From contig CM055279.1 in assembly GCA_029237695.1 (NCBI GenBank), forward strand, positions 23,563,919 through 23,627,918: a stretch of 64,000 nucleotides of DNA, in the 5' to 3' direction. The notes beneath the pieces are model-generated. The model ran no database searches and was not told the DNA's origin. It worked only from the letters and a program-made list of their open reading frames with translations. This DNA comes from Conchocele bisecta. Lineage: Eukaryota > Mollusca > Bivalvia > Lucinida > Thyasiridae. Position numbers and translations under genes: made by a program. Below are positions 44,503 through 57,700 of the stretch, piece by piece. Positions within the stretch are counted from its first letter, which is position 1, and every line of letters begins with the position of its first letter.

Positions 44503-47500
44503 CTGCAGACAGAATGACATTCCAATCAGCAGAAAGTTTATCAAATCAATGTATTTATTTGTTTAATCAACAGTTAATGTCATTTTATGCCAGTTTAATG
44601 GGGTTGAATCCCATATTTCACCTGCGGCCAAATATTATTAAAATTGGTGAAGGGTTTCGGCAAGCATTTATTGAGAAAAAAAACAACAAACACTAATAAT
44701 TCCAGCACAAAAATATTTACACAATTCCCTAACATTTGATTGGCTCGTAGCAAGTCTCTGTCCAAAATTTATATCCCAGTAAACTCCCACGCCGAACTAC
44801 TTTCCGTAACCGTGAGGCGCAGTTAAAATAATTCTTAAGAAAACGGAAAAAAAACACATTTTCTTGATGAATTTATTTAAAATGCTGGAATTATAAGGAA
44901 TGAATGGCCTTTTTGTGGAATTTATCGGGGATATAAACTTGGAAAAGTCGCGGGAATACTGGACGAAGGCCGGAAGGCCTATTCCCGCGACTTTTCCAAG
45001 TTTATACCCCGATAAATTCCACAAAAAGGCCATTCATTCCTATAATGCATTTTCATTTCAAACATAATGGAACTAGAAAGTGACGCTCGTCAACAAGCTC
45101 GTGTGTATCACCCTCACCGCCTACAGGGCAGCCACTACATAAATAAAGGGAGATAAGAAATATGTTAGTAAGGTGAGAGTTGTCATTCTTGCAAGAGCCA
45201 CACCTTTGGGTCATGGTTTATGCAAGTGTGAGATATCATGAAAATACTCCAAAGAATAATCAAGTTTGTGATTGACAGGAAAGAATCGATCTGACAACAA
45301 AAAGAGGGTGATAATTAAAACATTAGTGAGGCAAGAGGTGTCTATCTTGCACATTACACACCGTTGGGTCGTGGTCTATTCATGTGTGAACTTTCATGAA
45401 AATATTCCAAGGGGTATTCGAGTTATGCTCAGACAAGAAACCAGTGTGCGAAAAAACAAAGGGAGATAACTAGAAAATTAGTGAGGCAATAATTATCATT
45501 CTTGCGTGCATCACATCGTTGGGTTGTGGTTTATGCAAGTGTGAACTTTCATGAAAAATTTATTGCCAAGGGTATTCGAGTTATGTTCCGGACAAGAAAT
45601 CAGTGTGCGAAAAAACAAAAGGAGATATTTTGCGAAACACACATTTGGGTCATGGTATATGCATGTATGAAGTGTCATGAAAATATTCGACTTATGTTCT
45701 GGACAAGAAGACAAGAATTTCGCCATGGAAGCGGCGTTGCGCCTGCCGAGGCATTTGACCATAAAATGATCATGGGCATGTGCTAATGAAAGCATCACAA
45801 ACACCGTCAGAGAAGTGCATGCTTAAAATGGTATATACATGTAGGTTTAAGAAACTTTTAGACACACAAAAATGGCTAAGTGTTTCCACAACCATGTGAA
45901 GGTCAAAAAGGTCATGTTAATGCTTACATGTATCAAGTGACCAAATATTGAAGCAATCAAGTAATATTAATGTTATACGATGATGAAGAAACTTGTATAA
46001 ACCTTTTGATGCAAACAATGGCTAAGTGTCTCCACAAATATGTGAAGGTACAAAAGGTCAAGGTCATCTGAATATACACTGTTTTCAAACATTGCTGTAG
46101 AGATCTGTAGTGTTGAAAGGGTTAATCCTATCAAGCCGACAGACCATTAAGCCCAGATTTGCAAACAATGTATATCCAGATGAGCCAGCTCAAATTATTT
46201 TAAAGATTTTGAAACAGTATCCCATTTTGATGAATGGAATAGTCCAAAATTATCCTGGAATTGACCATTCAGATTATAACCCTTTCAAAACTAGATACCT
46301 CTCTGGTAATTTTGCAAACAGTGTAGATCTTGATGAGCTGGCTCATAACGAGCCGTCTGATAAAGATCTGCACCATTTGTTGACATTATTTAACATAATG
46401 GAACAGTCTCAAACTTATCATGAAATAGTCCATGTCAGTTTCTTAGGGGTGAAGGGTTATGCGGGTGATGGTAGCGATACTGCGACTTACGAAGGACAGG
46501 GCAAGGAGGCCGAGCATGACGCCCAGCATGATGTAGGGCCAGTGCAGGGCGGAGCCCGCCCACAGAGGCCCCAGGATCGTGGCCAGGCCAACCACACTGC
46601 GCCGCAGCCCCATGCTCAATCCTGCAACAGTAACATGGCCCCAATTATACACATTGTCATATTACCCACCACGCTGCCCCGCAGTCCCATGTTCTATCCT
46701 GCAACAGTAACATGGCCCCAATTATACACATTGTCATATCACCCACCACGCTGCCCCACAGTCCCATGCTCATCCAATGCAACAGTAACATGGCTCCAAT
46801 TATACACATTGTCATATCACCCACCACGCTGCCCCACAGTCCCATGTTCAATCCTGCAACAGTAACATGGCCCCAATTATACACATTGTCATATCACCCA
46901 CCACGCTGCCCCGCAGTCCCATGTTCAATCCTGCAACAGTAACATGACCCCAATTATACACATTGTCATATCACCCACCACGCTGCCCCACAGTCCCATG
47001 TTCAATCCTGCAACAGTAACATGGTCCCAATTATCACATTGTCATATCACACCACGCTGCCCCGCAGTCCCATGTTCAATCCTGCAACAGTAACATGACC
47101 CCAATTATACACATTGTCATATCACCCACCACGCTGCCCCGCAGTCCCATGCTCAATCCTGCAACAGTAACATGGCCCCAATTATACACATTGTCATATC
47201 ACCCACCACGCTGCCCCACAGTCCCATGTTCAATCCTGCAACAGTAACATGGCCCCAATTATATCCATTGTCATATCACCCACCACGCTGCCCCGCAGTC
47301 CCATGCTCAATCCTGCAACAGTAACATGGCTCCAATTATACACATTGTCATATCACCCACCACGCTGCCCCACAGCCCCATGTTCAGTCCTGCAACAGTA
47401 ACATGACCCCAATTATATCCATTGTCATATCGCCCATCACAGTAACACCATTGCACTTGCAACAGTAACATAATCTGTATATGTATAGGTATCTGATGTC

Positions 47501-50500
47501 AGTGATTCCACCATTTACGTGTTAACTACGCCCTACTCACCCTGAGTTTCCTTGCGAGTGATCTTCGAGTACAGCGATATACTGGCCGCGACGATGAATG
47601 GCAGCGCAAACACATCCAACACAGCCCCAATCACAAACCTCCATATATTATCATGCGGTCTGTCTGAAATAAAATATTAAACCAGATGGCCATAGCCTGC
47701 ATGTCAAGCCCACCATATGATAGTCCCAGGCTGTATTGACGGTCTCAAGGTGTATTGAGGGTGTATGTACATGTACATGGTTAGAGGGGCTTACCTACTG
47801 TCTGTTTCACGAAAGCTGCCCAAATTTTACGGCCATATAAACAATTCAAAAGCAATATTTTTTGGATAATATTAAATTAAAGGAAAATTTAAGAATGAGC
47901 CTTCTTTTTATTTCGAAAAATTTGGTAAAATATTGATTTTATTGCGAAAAAACAATTTCCCCATGTTAAATCCCCATAGACATCTTCACGGAGTCACGGA
48001 GTGAAGATGTCTATGGGGATTTAACATGGGGAATTCTTTTTAAATTTTAGAAATACTGGACCGATTTTTAAAATTTAACTTGTATTGAGGGTTTATGTAC
48101 ATGGTTAGAGGGGTTTAAGGTAAGTTTAACACAAATTTTCAAAACAAGACATTAAAGGTACAAGCCCACTCAGTAGGCACAAATGTTCTTTATATCAGAG
48201 ACATCATCTGAGACATTTGCTGGCAAAATAAACATTCATTCACCATTACCCTACGTATTGATTGGCATTATTATACCGGGTATATATCAGATGTAAATTT
48301 CCACACTGATATCACGGACGATAACCGTGTTTCCTTCAAATTTTAACGGACATTACTATTTATTCTCTGTACTTATTTTTTGATGTGCAATGATCATACT
48401 TTATAATCTGTCGAAAATATTATTTTTTCAGGTGACACATTTAATTATAAATAATTAAAAAATATCATGCCTCATTTGCATATGAAAATAGCCTGATACC
48501 ACCGTGCGTCACTAACATTAAAATAAATATTAATAAATGATTATATCTGTATAGTGGGCACCCGTAAATTTTAGAACTGGTGGAATAGTGACACACATAT
48601 ACACTTACATATGTATTTAATTCCTATAAACAACAGTTTGTGCCTACTGAGTGGGCATGTACCTTTAAACCAGACGGCCATAGCCTGCATGTCAAGCCCA
48701 CAATATGATAGTCCCAGGTTGTAGTGATGGTCTCAAGGTGTATTAAGGGTGTATGTACATGGTTAGAGGGGCCTACCTACTGTCTGTTTCACGAAAGCTG
48801 CCCAAATTTTACGGCCATATAAACAATTCAAAAGCAATATTTTTTTGGATAATATTAAATTAAAGGAAAATTTAAGAATGAGCCTTCTTTATATTTCGAA
48901 AAATTTGGTAAAATATTGATTTTATTGCGAAAAAACAATTTCCCCATGTTAAATCCCCATAGACATCTTCACGGATCGATTTTTTAAATTTAACTTTTGT
49001 TTTCTTAGTTAGATCATATCCAAGCTATCTAGTCAGGTTTCGGAGTCAATTTCCAATTGTTTTTGTTTTTTGACTCCTCCCACACTTCCTTACCTCTTTT
49101 TCCCCCCATGAACCATGTTAAATTCTCATAGAGAAATCAATTTTTCGTAATAAAATTAACATTTGACCAAATTTCAAGAAATAAAAAGAAGGCTCATTCT
49201 TAAATTTTCCTTTAATTTAATATTATCAACAAGAGCTGTAGGAGAACAGCATAGCTCGACTACGAGGGTTGTCGATGTACACATAGCTTGACAAAGAAGG
49301 TGGCTGCGGCCTACATAAAAACCTTAACCAAGGTTGACTAAAAACATTAACCAAGGGAAACTAGAAATGTGGCCTGTCGGCACACGAATACTCCCACTGG
49401 CAGCCAAAGAAAATGAGGCATTTTTGACCATAAGCCATTTAGCCGAGCGTTAAGGTTTCAAACGCATCCAGTCTGTGACCTTGACCCTGGGCATAGTGTG
49501 ATAATCCATGCATCGGTGTAGAAGATATAGAGCGGAAGGGAATTTTAATAGGTTTGACCTTTGACCTTCAACTATGACCTTGACCTTGGACGTAGGTGCG
49601 TGGTTATTGATCGAGACACACCTTCTCATCCTGAGAAACATTTGTGCCAAGGCATTTGATAATCCATGCATCGGTGTAGAAGATATAGAGCGGAAGGGAA
49701 TTTCAATAGGTTTGACCTTTGACCTTCAACTGTGACCTTGACCTTGGACGTAGGTGCGTGGTTATTGATTGTGACACACCTTCTCATCATGAGAAACATC
49801 TGTGCCAAGCCATTTGATAATCCATGCATCGGTGTAGAAGAGTATAGAGCAAGGAAGGAATTTCAATAGGTTCGACCTTTGACCTTCAACTGTGACCTTG
49901 GACGTAGGTGCGTGGTTAGCAATTTGATAATCCATGCATCAGTGTAGAAGATATAGAGCGGAAGGGAATTTCAATAGGTTTGACCTTTGACCTTCAACTG
50001 TGACCTTGACCTTGGACGTAGGTGCGTGGTTATTGGTGGGGACACACCTTCTCATCATAAGAAATATTTGTGCCAAGCCATTTGATAATCCATGCATCGG
50101 TGTAGAAGACAGAGAGGAAGGGAATTTCAATAGGTTTGACCTTTGACCTTCAACAGTGACCTTGGACGTAGGTGCGTGGTTATTGATCGCGACACACCTT
50201 CTCATCGTGAGAAACATTTGTGCCAAGCCATTTGGGAATTTCAATATTTTTTACCTTTGAGCTTCAACTGTGACCTTGACCTTAGATGTAGGTGCGTGGT
50301 TATTGATCGCGACACACCTTCTCATCCTGAGAAACATTTGTGCCAAGGCATTTGATAATCCATGCATCGGTGTAGAAGATATAGAGCGGAAGGGAATTTC
50401 AATAGGTTTGACCTTTGACCTTCAAACTGTGACCTTGACCTTGGACGTAGGTGCGTGGTTATTGATTGTGACACACCTTCTCAACATGAGAAACATCTGT

Positions 50501-53500
50501 GCCAAGCCATTTGATAATAACCATGCATCGGTGTAGAAGATATAGAGCGGAAGGGAATTTCAATAGGTTTGACCTTCAACTGTGACCTTGAACGTAGGTG
50601 CGTGGTTAGCAATTTGATAATCCATGCATCAGTGTAGAAGATATAGAGCGGAAGGGAATTTCAATAGGTTTGACCTTTGACCTTCAACTGTGACCTTGAC
50701 CTTGGACGTAGGTGCGTGGTTATTGATGGCGACACACCTTCTCATCTTGAGAAACATTTGTGCCAAGCCATTTGATAATCCATGCATCGGTGTAGAAGAT
50801 ATAGAGCGGAAGGGAATTCAATAGGTTTGACCTTTGCCTTCAACAGTGACCTTGACCTTGTACGTAGATGCGTGGTTTTCCAAGTATGGTTGCTGTAGGC
50901 CCAGGAGTATTCCATATACAAGCTTGAGTAAAAAACGTAACCAAGGGGAGATAACTAATCCAAGGATAAAAGTAGGTCAAGGTCAAATATAGGTCAGGGA
51001 TTATTGATGTACATCACTAGGAGATGAAGTTGTCCAAGTATGGTTGATGTAGGCCCAGAAGTATTCCATATAGAAGCTTGACTATAAACATTAATCAAGT
51101 ATTTGAAGGTTAAATGTAGGTGAAGGTAAAATAAAGGTCAGGGGTTATTGATGTACATCCCTATGAGAAAAAGTTATCCAAGTATGGTGTCTGTATGCAC
51201 AATAGTATTCCATCTACAAGCTTGACTAAAAACCTTAATCAAGGTTGAGTAAAAACCTTAACCAAGGGGAATTAAGTAAGTAATTTAAGGTTAAATGTAG
51301 GTCAAGGTAAAATATAGGTCAGGGGTTGTTGATGTACATCACTAGGAGATGAAGTTGTCCAAGTATGGTTGGTGTAGGGCCATGAGTATTCCATCTACAA
51401 GCTTGACTAAAAACCTTAACCAAAGAGAATTAAGTAAGTAATTCAAGAGGAAATGTAGGTCAAGGTCAAATATAGATCAGTGGTTATTGATGTACATCAC
51501 TATGAGAAAAGGTTGTCCAATTATGGTGTCTGTATGCACAATAGTATTCCATGTACAAGCTTGAGTAAAAAGCTTAACCAAGGTCGAGTAAAAACCTTAA
51601 CCAAGGGGAATTAAGTAAGTAATTCAAGGTTAAATGTAGGTCAAGGTCAAATATAGGTCAGGGGTTGTTGATGTACATCACTAGGAGATGAAGTTGTCCA
51701 AGTATGGTTGGTGTAGGGCCAGGAGTATTCCATCTACAAGCTTGACTAAAAACGTTAACCAAGGGGAATTAAGTAATTCAAGAGGAAATGTAGGTCAAGG
51801 TCAAATATAGATCAGGGGTTGTTGATGTACATCACTAGGAGATGATGTTTTCCAAGTATGGTGGGTGTAGGGCCAGTAGTATTCCATATAGAAGGTTGAC
51901 TAAAAACCTTAACCAAAAGGAATTAAGTAAGTAATTGAAGAGGAAATGTAGGTGAAGGTCAAATATAGATCAGGGGTTTAACCAAGTAATTCAAGAGGAA
52001 ATGTAGGTCAAGGTCAAATATAGATCAGGGGTTATTGATGTACATCACTAGGAGATGAAGTTGTCCAAGTATGGTGGGTGTAGGGCCAGTAGTATTCCAT
52101 ATACAAGCTTGACTAAAAACCTTAACCAAGGCGTGACGGTGACGCCGACGACGCCGCCGATGCCGCCGACGCCGACTCCGACGCCGGGGTGACAACATAA
52201 GCTCTACTTATTCTTCGAATAGTCGAGCTAAAAACTATATTGTTTTTGAATTGTCTATATAGCCGTAAAATTTGGGCAGCTTTCGTGAAACAGACAGTAA
52301 GTTTAACACAAATTTTCAAAACAAGACATTAAGACAAATTTTAAAGTAAAAAACATGCAAAATTTCTTTCCAAAGAAGTTGTGAAGTTTGAAGTGAATGT
52401 AACTTATACAGATATAAGGTATTTATAAACATTTAATGCCCATTTTGGAATGATGCATGTATACACTAAAGCAGGCTGGACAAAATTGTTAGATTGCCAT
52501 ATTATTAACCCTTAGACCGCTACACACAACAATTGTCGTCTGCTGTTGCTTTTATATCTTGCCTTATTTCTCAATAAAAACATGTTTTGACACCAATTCA
52601 GAATCATTCCAATGGAATGATTCTGAATTGCTGTCCAAGCATGTAAATTATAAGCATGTTGTAAATTATTCTAAAGTGCTGATCGTAACTGGTAACACTG
52701 GCATCAGTGTGTTCCATATGCTCACATGTTTGAAGTGTAGAAATATTGAAGAAATACATCAAGTGATATTAGTTATATGATGATGAAGAAACTTGTAAAA
52801 ACTTTTTGTAGTGTTTCCGCAACATTGTGAAGGTCAAAAAGGTCAAAGTCAAGGTCGTGTTAATGGGGGCATAAGTGCGTTTCAAATGCTCAAGTAATAT
52901 TATAGTCTGTTTCACGAAAGCTGCCCAAATTTTACGGCTATATAGACAATTCAAAAACAATATTATTTTCGATAATATTAAATTAAAGGAAAATTTAAGA
53001 ATGAGCCTTCTTTTTATTTCGTGAAATTCGGTCAAATATTGATTTTATTACGAAAAATTGATTTGTCTATGGGAATTTAACATGGGGGAAAAAGTGGTAA
53101 GGAAGTGTGGGATGAGTCAAAAAACAAAAAAATTTGGAAATCGACTCCGAAACCTCACTAGATAGCTTGGATATGATCTAACTAAGAAAACAAGTTAAAT
53201 TTTAAAAATCGGTCCAGTATTTCTAAAATTCTAAAAAATTCCCCATGTTCCGTGAAGATGTCTATGCGGATTTAACATGGGGAAATTGTTTTTTCGCAAT
53301 AAAATCAATATTTGACCAAATTTCACGAAATAAAAAGAAGGCTCATTCTTAATTTTTCCTTTAATTTAATATTATCAAAAGAAATCTTGTTTTTGAATTG
53401 TTTATATAGCCGTAAAATTTGGGCAGCTTTCGTGAAACAGACGGTAGTTACATGTAACATGATGATGAAATAACTTGTAAAAACTTTTTGAAGTGTCTCT

Positions 53501-54672
53501 GCAACATTGTGAAGGTAAAAAATGTCAAGGTTGTATTGATGGGGGCATAAGTGTGTTCCAAATGCTCACATGTATGAAGTTTCCAAATATTGAAGCAATA
53601 CATTAAGTAATATTAAAGGTATATTAAGATGAAGAAATTTGTACAAACTTTTTGACGTAAAAATGGCTATTTAAGTGTTTCTGCAACAATATTAAAGTTA
53701 TATGATGAATAAGAAACTTGTTTCCAAAAAGGTCAAGATAGTGTTAATGGGGGGGTGCGGGGGCATAAGTGTGTTCCAAATGGTTACATGTATCAAGTGT
53801 CCACATATTGAAGCAATCTATCAAGTAATATTAAAGTTATATGGTTATGAGACATAAAAAATGGCTAAGTGTTTCCACAACTAAGTCAAACAGGTCATGT
53901 TTATGCAGGCATAAGTGTGTTCCAAATGCTCACATGTAATAAGTGTCCAAATATTGCAGCAATCCGTAAAGAAATATCAAAGTTATATCATGATGAAGAA
54001 CATTTTTGACACTTGTCGACGTGGCGACGATGGAAAAAGCGGAGTCTATAGTCCTGCCTTCTGCTAAAGCAGACGCAACAACAATTGGCCATGATGTGAT
54101 CAGTGAAAACCCAAATCAGCCTGTGCATCCATTAAGCAAATGCCATCTGTGGCAATTTTATTGAAATAACGTAATTAATTGAAGGATTTTCGTGAAATAG
54201 AAAGGAGGCTCATTCCTAAACAAGAGCTGTAGGAGAAGAGCATAGCTCGACTACGAGGGTTGTCGATGTACACATAGCTTGACAAACAAGGTGGCTGTGG
54301 CCTGCATAAAAACCTTAACCAAGGTTGAGTAAAAACCTTAACCAAGGAAAATTAAGTAAGTAATTCAAGGTTAAATGTAGGTCAAAGTCAGATATAGGTC
54401 AGGGGTTATTGATGTACATCACTAGGAGATGAAGTTGTCCAAGTATGGTGGGTGTAGGGCCAGTAGTATTCCATATACAAGCTTGACTAAAAACCTTAAC
54501 CAAGGGGAATTAACTAAGTAATTCTAGAGGAAATGTAGGTCAAGGTCAAATATAGATCAGGGGTTATTGATGTGCATCACTAGGAGATGAAGTTGTCCAA
54601 GTATGGTGGGTGTAGGGCCAGTAGTATTACATATACAAGCTTGACTAAAAACCTTAACCAAGGCGTGACGGT

Positions 54673-54703
<31 letters not shown>

Positions 54704-57700
54704 GGGTGACAACATAAGCTCTAACTATTCGAAGAATAGTCGAGCTAAAAACTGTGTTGAATAGTTTTATGAAAAAAAAAATTCAGTTTCTCGTGTTTTT
54801 ATGGCAATAAATCTTGGGCAGCATTCCACGAAACAGACAGTAGCGAACAAAACGATGTACTGCAGGCTGCATCAGCGTGCGGGAGGCGAAATAAGATAAG
54901 AAGTCAATTGCGCGTCGTTTTGTCAAGGTTTTGTGTACTTTGTAAGTTACCAACATTTCGGGCCACTATCTGAAATCATGGGGCGTATTCCTTTTTGAAC
55001 AGTGACGATCTACACCTTGCTGGCAGGAATGGCGTATATAAACCAGCTTTTGGCCATTGTCAAGGTTAGGTAACTTACGAGGCTTGCTGGCAGGAATGGC
55101 GTATAAAAACCAGCTTTTGGCCATTGTCAAGGTTAGGTAACTTACGAGGCTTGCTGGCAGGAATGGCGTATATAAACCAGCTTTTGGCCATTGTCAAGGT
55201 TAGGTAACTTACGAGGCTTGCTGGCAGGAATGCGTATATAAACCAGCTTTTGGCCATTGTCAAGGTTAGGTAACTTACGAGGCTTGCTGGCAGGAATGGC
55301 GTATATAAACCAGCTTTTGGCCATGTCAAGGTTAGGTAACTTACGAGGCTTGCTGGCAGGAATGGCGTGTAAACCAGCTTTTGGCCATTGTCAAGGTTAG
55401 GTAACTTACGAGGCTTGCTGGCAGGAATGGCGTGTATAAACCAGCTTTTGGCCATTGTCAAGGTTAGGTAACTTACGAGGCTTGCTGGCAGGAATGGCGT
55501 GTATAAACCAGCTTTTGGCCATTGTCAAGGTTAGGTAACTTACGAGGCTTGCTGGCAGGAATGGCGTATATAAACCAGCTGTTTGGCCATTGTCAAGGTT
55601 AGGTAACTTACGAGGCTTGCTGGCAGGAATGGCGTGTATAAACCAGCTTTTGGCCATTGTCAAGGTTAGGTAACTTACGAGGCTTGCTGGCAGGAATGGC
55701 GTATATAAACCAGCTTTTGGCCATTGTCAAGGTTAGGTAACTTACGAGGCTTGCTGGCAGGAATGGCGTATATAAACCAGCTTTTGGCCATTGTCAAGGT
55801 TAGGTAACTTACGAGGCTTGCTGGCAGGAATGGCGTGTAGTAAACCAGCTTTGGCCATTGTCAAGGTTATTGGTAACTTACGAGGCTTGCTGGCAGGAAT
55901 GGCGTATATAAACCAGCTTTTGGCCATTGTCAAGGTTAGGTAACTTACGAGGCTTGCTGGCAGGAATGGCGTATATAAACCAGCTTTTGGCCATTGTCAA
56001 GGTTAGGTAACTTACGAGGCTTGCTGGCAGGAATGGCGTATATAAACCAGCTTTTGGCCATTGTCAAGGTTAGGTAACTTACGAGGCTTGCTGGCAGGAA
56101 TGGCGTATATAAACCAGCTTTTGGCCATTTGTCAAGGTTAGGTAACTTACGAGGCTTGCTGGCAGGAATGGCGTATATAAACCAGCTTTTGGCCATTGTC
56201 AAGGTTAGGTAACTTACGAGGCTTGCTGGCAGGAATGGCGTATATAAACCAGCTTTTGGCCATTGTCAAGGTTAGGTAACTTACGAGGCTTGCTGGCAGG
56301 AATGGCGTATATAAACCAGCTTTTGGCCATTGTCAAGGTTAGGTAACTTACGAGGCTTGCTGGCAGGAATGGCGTATATAAACCAGCTGTTTGCTGCAGC
56401 CAGGATGAGAGTGCCGGCGAGTATGAGGTAGCGATCTTGTACACGTTTACTCAGCCATCGCACCAGCAGGAACACAAATATCATCTGTGAATAAAAATAG
56501 GTGGGATTTCAATGGCCTCAGGCCATTTATGGTCAGTGTAAATCATCACCATGAGGAGTACCCATATACTTATAGATTGTTGTGAAGGTCAAGGTCATGT
56601 TAAGGCAGCATAGATATATGGAATTTGTTCACTAGTACAGTCGAACCTCCTCGAACGGCCACCTCTCTACAACAGCCACCTCTCTGTAACAGCCGCTATT
56701 TCATATCCCAAATGGATGATTTCCTCTATATCTAACCCTTACACTGCTGAGCATGAACATTGTCGTTTGATGTTGATTTTGCATTCTTTCTCAATAAAAA
56801 CATGTTTTGACAGCATTTTAGAATCATTTCCATTGGAAATGATTCTAAAATGCTGTAAAAACATGTTTTTATTGAGAATTATTGAAGAAAATAAATAAAC
56901 ATCAGACGATAAAATTGTATTCAGCATTAACCTCCCTACAACAGCCACCTCTCTATAACAGCCACTTTTGCCTCTTCCCATGCGTGGCTGTTGTAGAGAG
57001 GTGGCACTGTATGATGTATTGAAATCCATCAAGGGATATATAAGTTATGACAGAATTGCGAAACTTCTCAATGTGTGAAAAAGTTGTGAAGGTCAAAAGG
57101 TCATATTAAGGGCAGCATGGATGTGTGGGTCATATTAAGGGCAGCATGGATGTGTGGACATGTATGATGTATTGAAATATTGAAGGGATATAGAAGTTAT
57201 GATAGACTTATGACACTCGGGCAAACTTATTGATGTGGGAAAAATTACAAAGTTGTGAAGGTCAAAAGGTCAAGGTCATATTAAAGGTACATACCCACTC
57301 TGTAGGCACAAAATCAGAGACAACAGCTGGGAAATTTTCTGGCAAAATAAACATTCAATCACCATTACCCCACGTATTGATTGGCATTATTATACATTTT
57401 ATCATGTTTATATCAACTAAATTTTCACACTGATATCAGGGGCGATAATCGCGTTTCCTTAAAATGTTAACGGACATTACTATTTATTCTCTGTATTTAT
57501 TTTTTGATGTGCAATAATCATACTTTATAATCTGTCGATAATATTATTTTTTCAAGCGACGCATTTGTAATAGTTTAAATAACTAAAAAATAGCATGCCT
57601 CATTGACCGACATCACCGTAGTAAAATAAATATTACAAAACGATTATATAAATTCTAATGAAATGCCAAGACATGTTTTCATTTTGAAGCAAACTATTGA

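Larger units (their letters stand above)
47664..54840. other. Large intron: nested repeat pile
   Basis: From left to right there is a 'gctgcccaaattttacggcc' foldback (47806-48080), a full GCCCACTCAGTAGGCAC foldback (48165-48668) and a second 'gctgcccaaattttacgg' copy split by a 3 kb element (48783-49222 and 52233-52297). Then come a TTAA MITE remnant (52504-52690), a complete foldback of the same type (52902-53443) and tandem-core sequence ending 'cctgccttctgctaaagcag' (53450-54075). The last unit is an element at 54222-54752. No exon is expected here, because the flanking exons join in phase. Confidence 0.65.

Noticed and set aside
46110..46942. Long plus-strand open frame (251 codons) ending in the 77-bp array
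   Set aside because: It is antisense to the MFSD8-like exon 46491-46621 and its array, with repetitive low-information composition and no similarity that I recognise.
55017..56351. CRISPR-like appearance of the regular 67-bp array
   Set aside because: There are no unique spacers between repeats; the whole unit repeats head to tail and contains an exon end. The host is an animal.
54990..56445. Open frames of 60-128 residues on the minus strand with repeating KSWFIYAIPASKPRKLPNLD
   Set aside because: They are translations through the 67-bp array, including donor and intron bases. The 67-bp period shifts frame every unit, so they are not a repeat protein.
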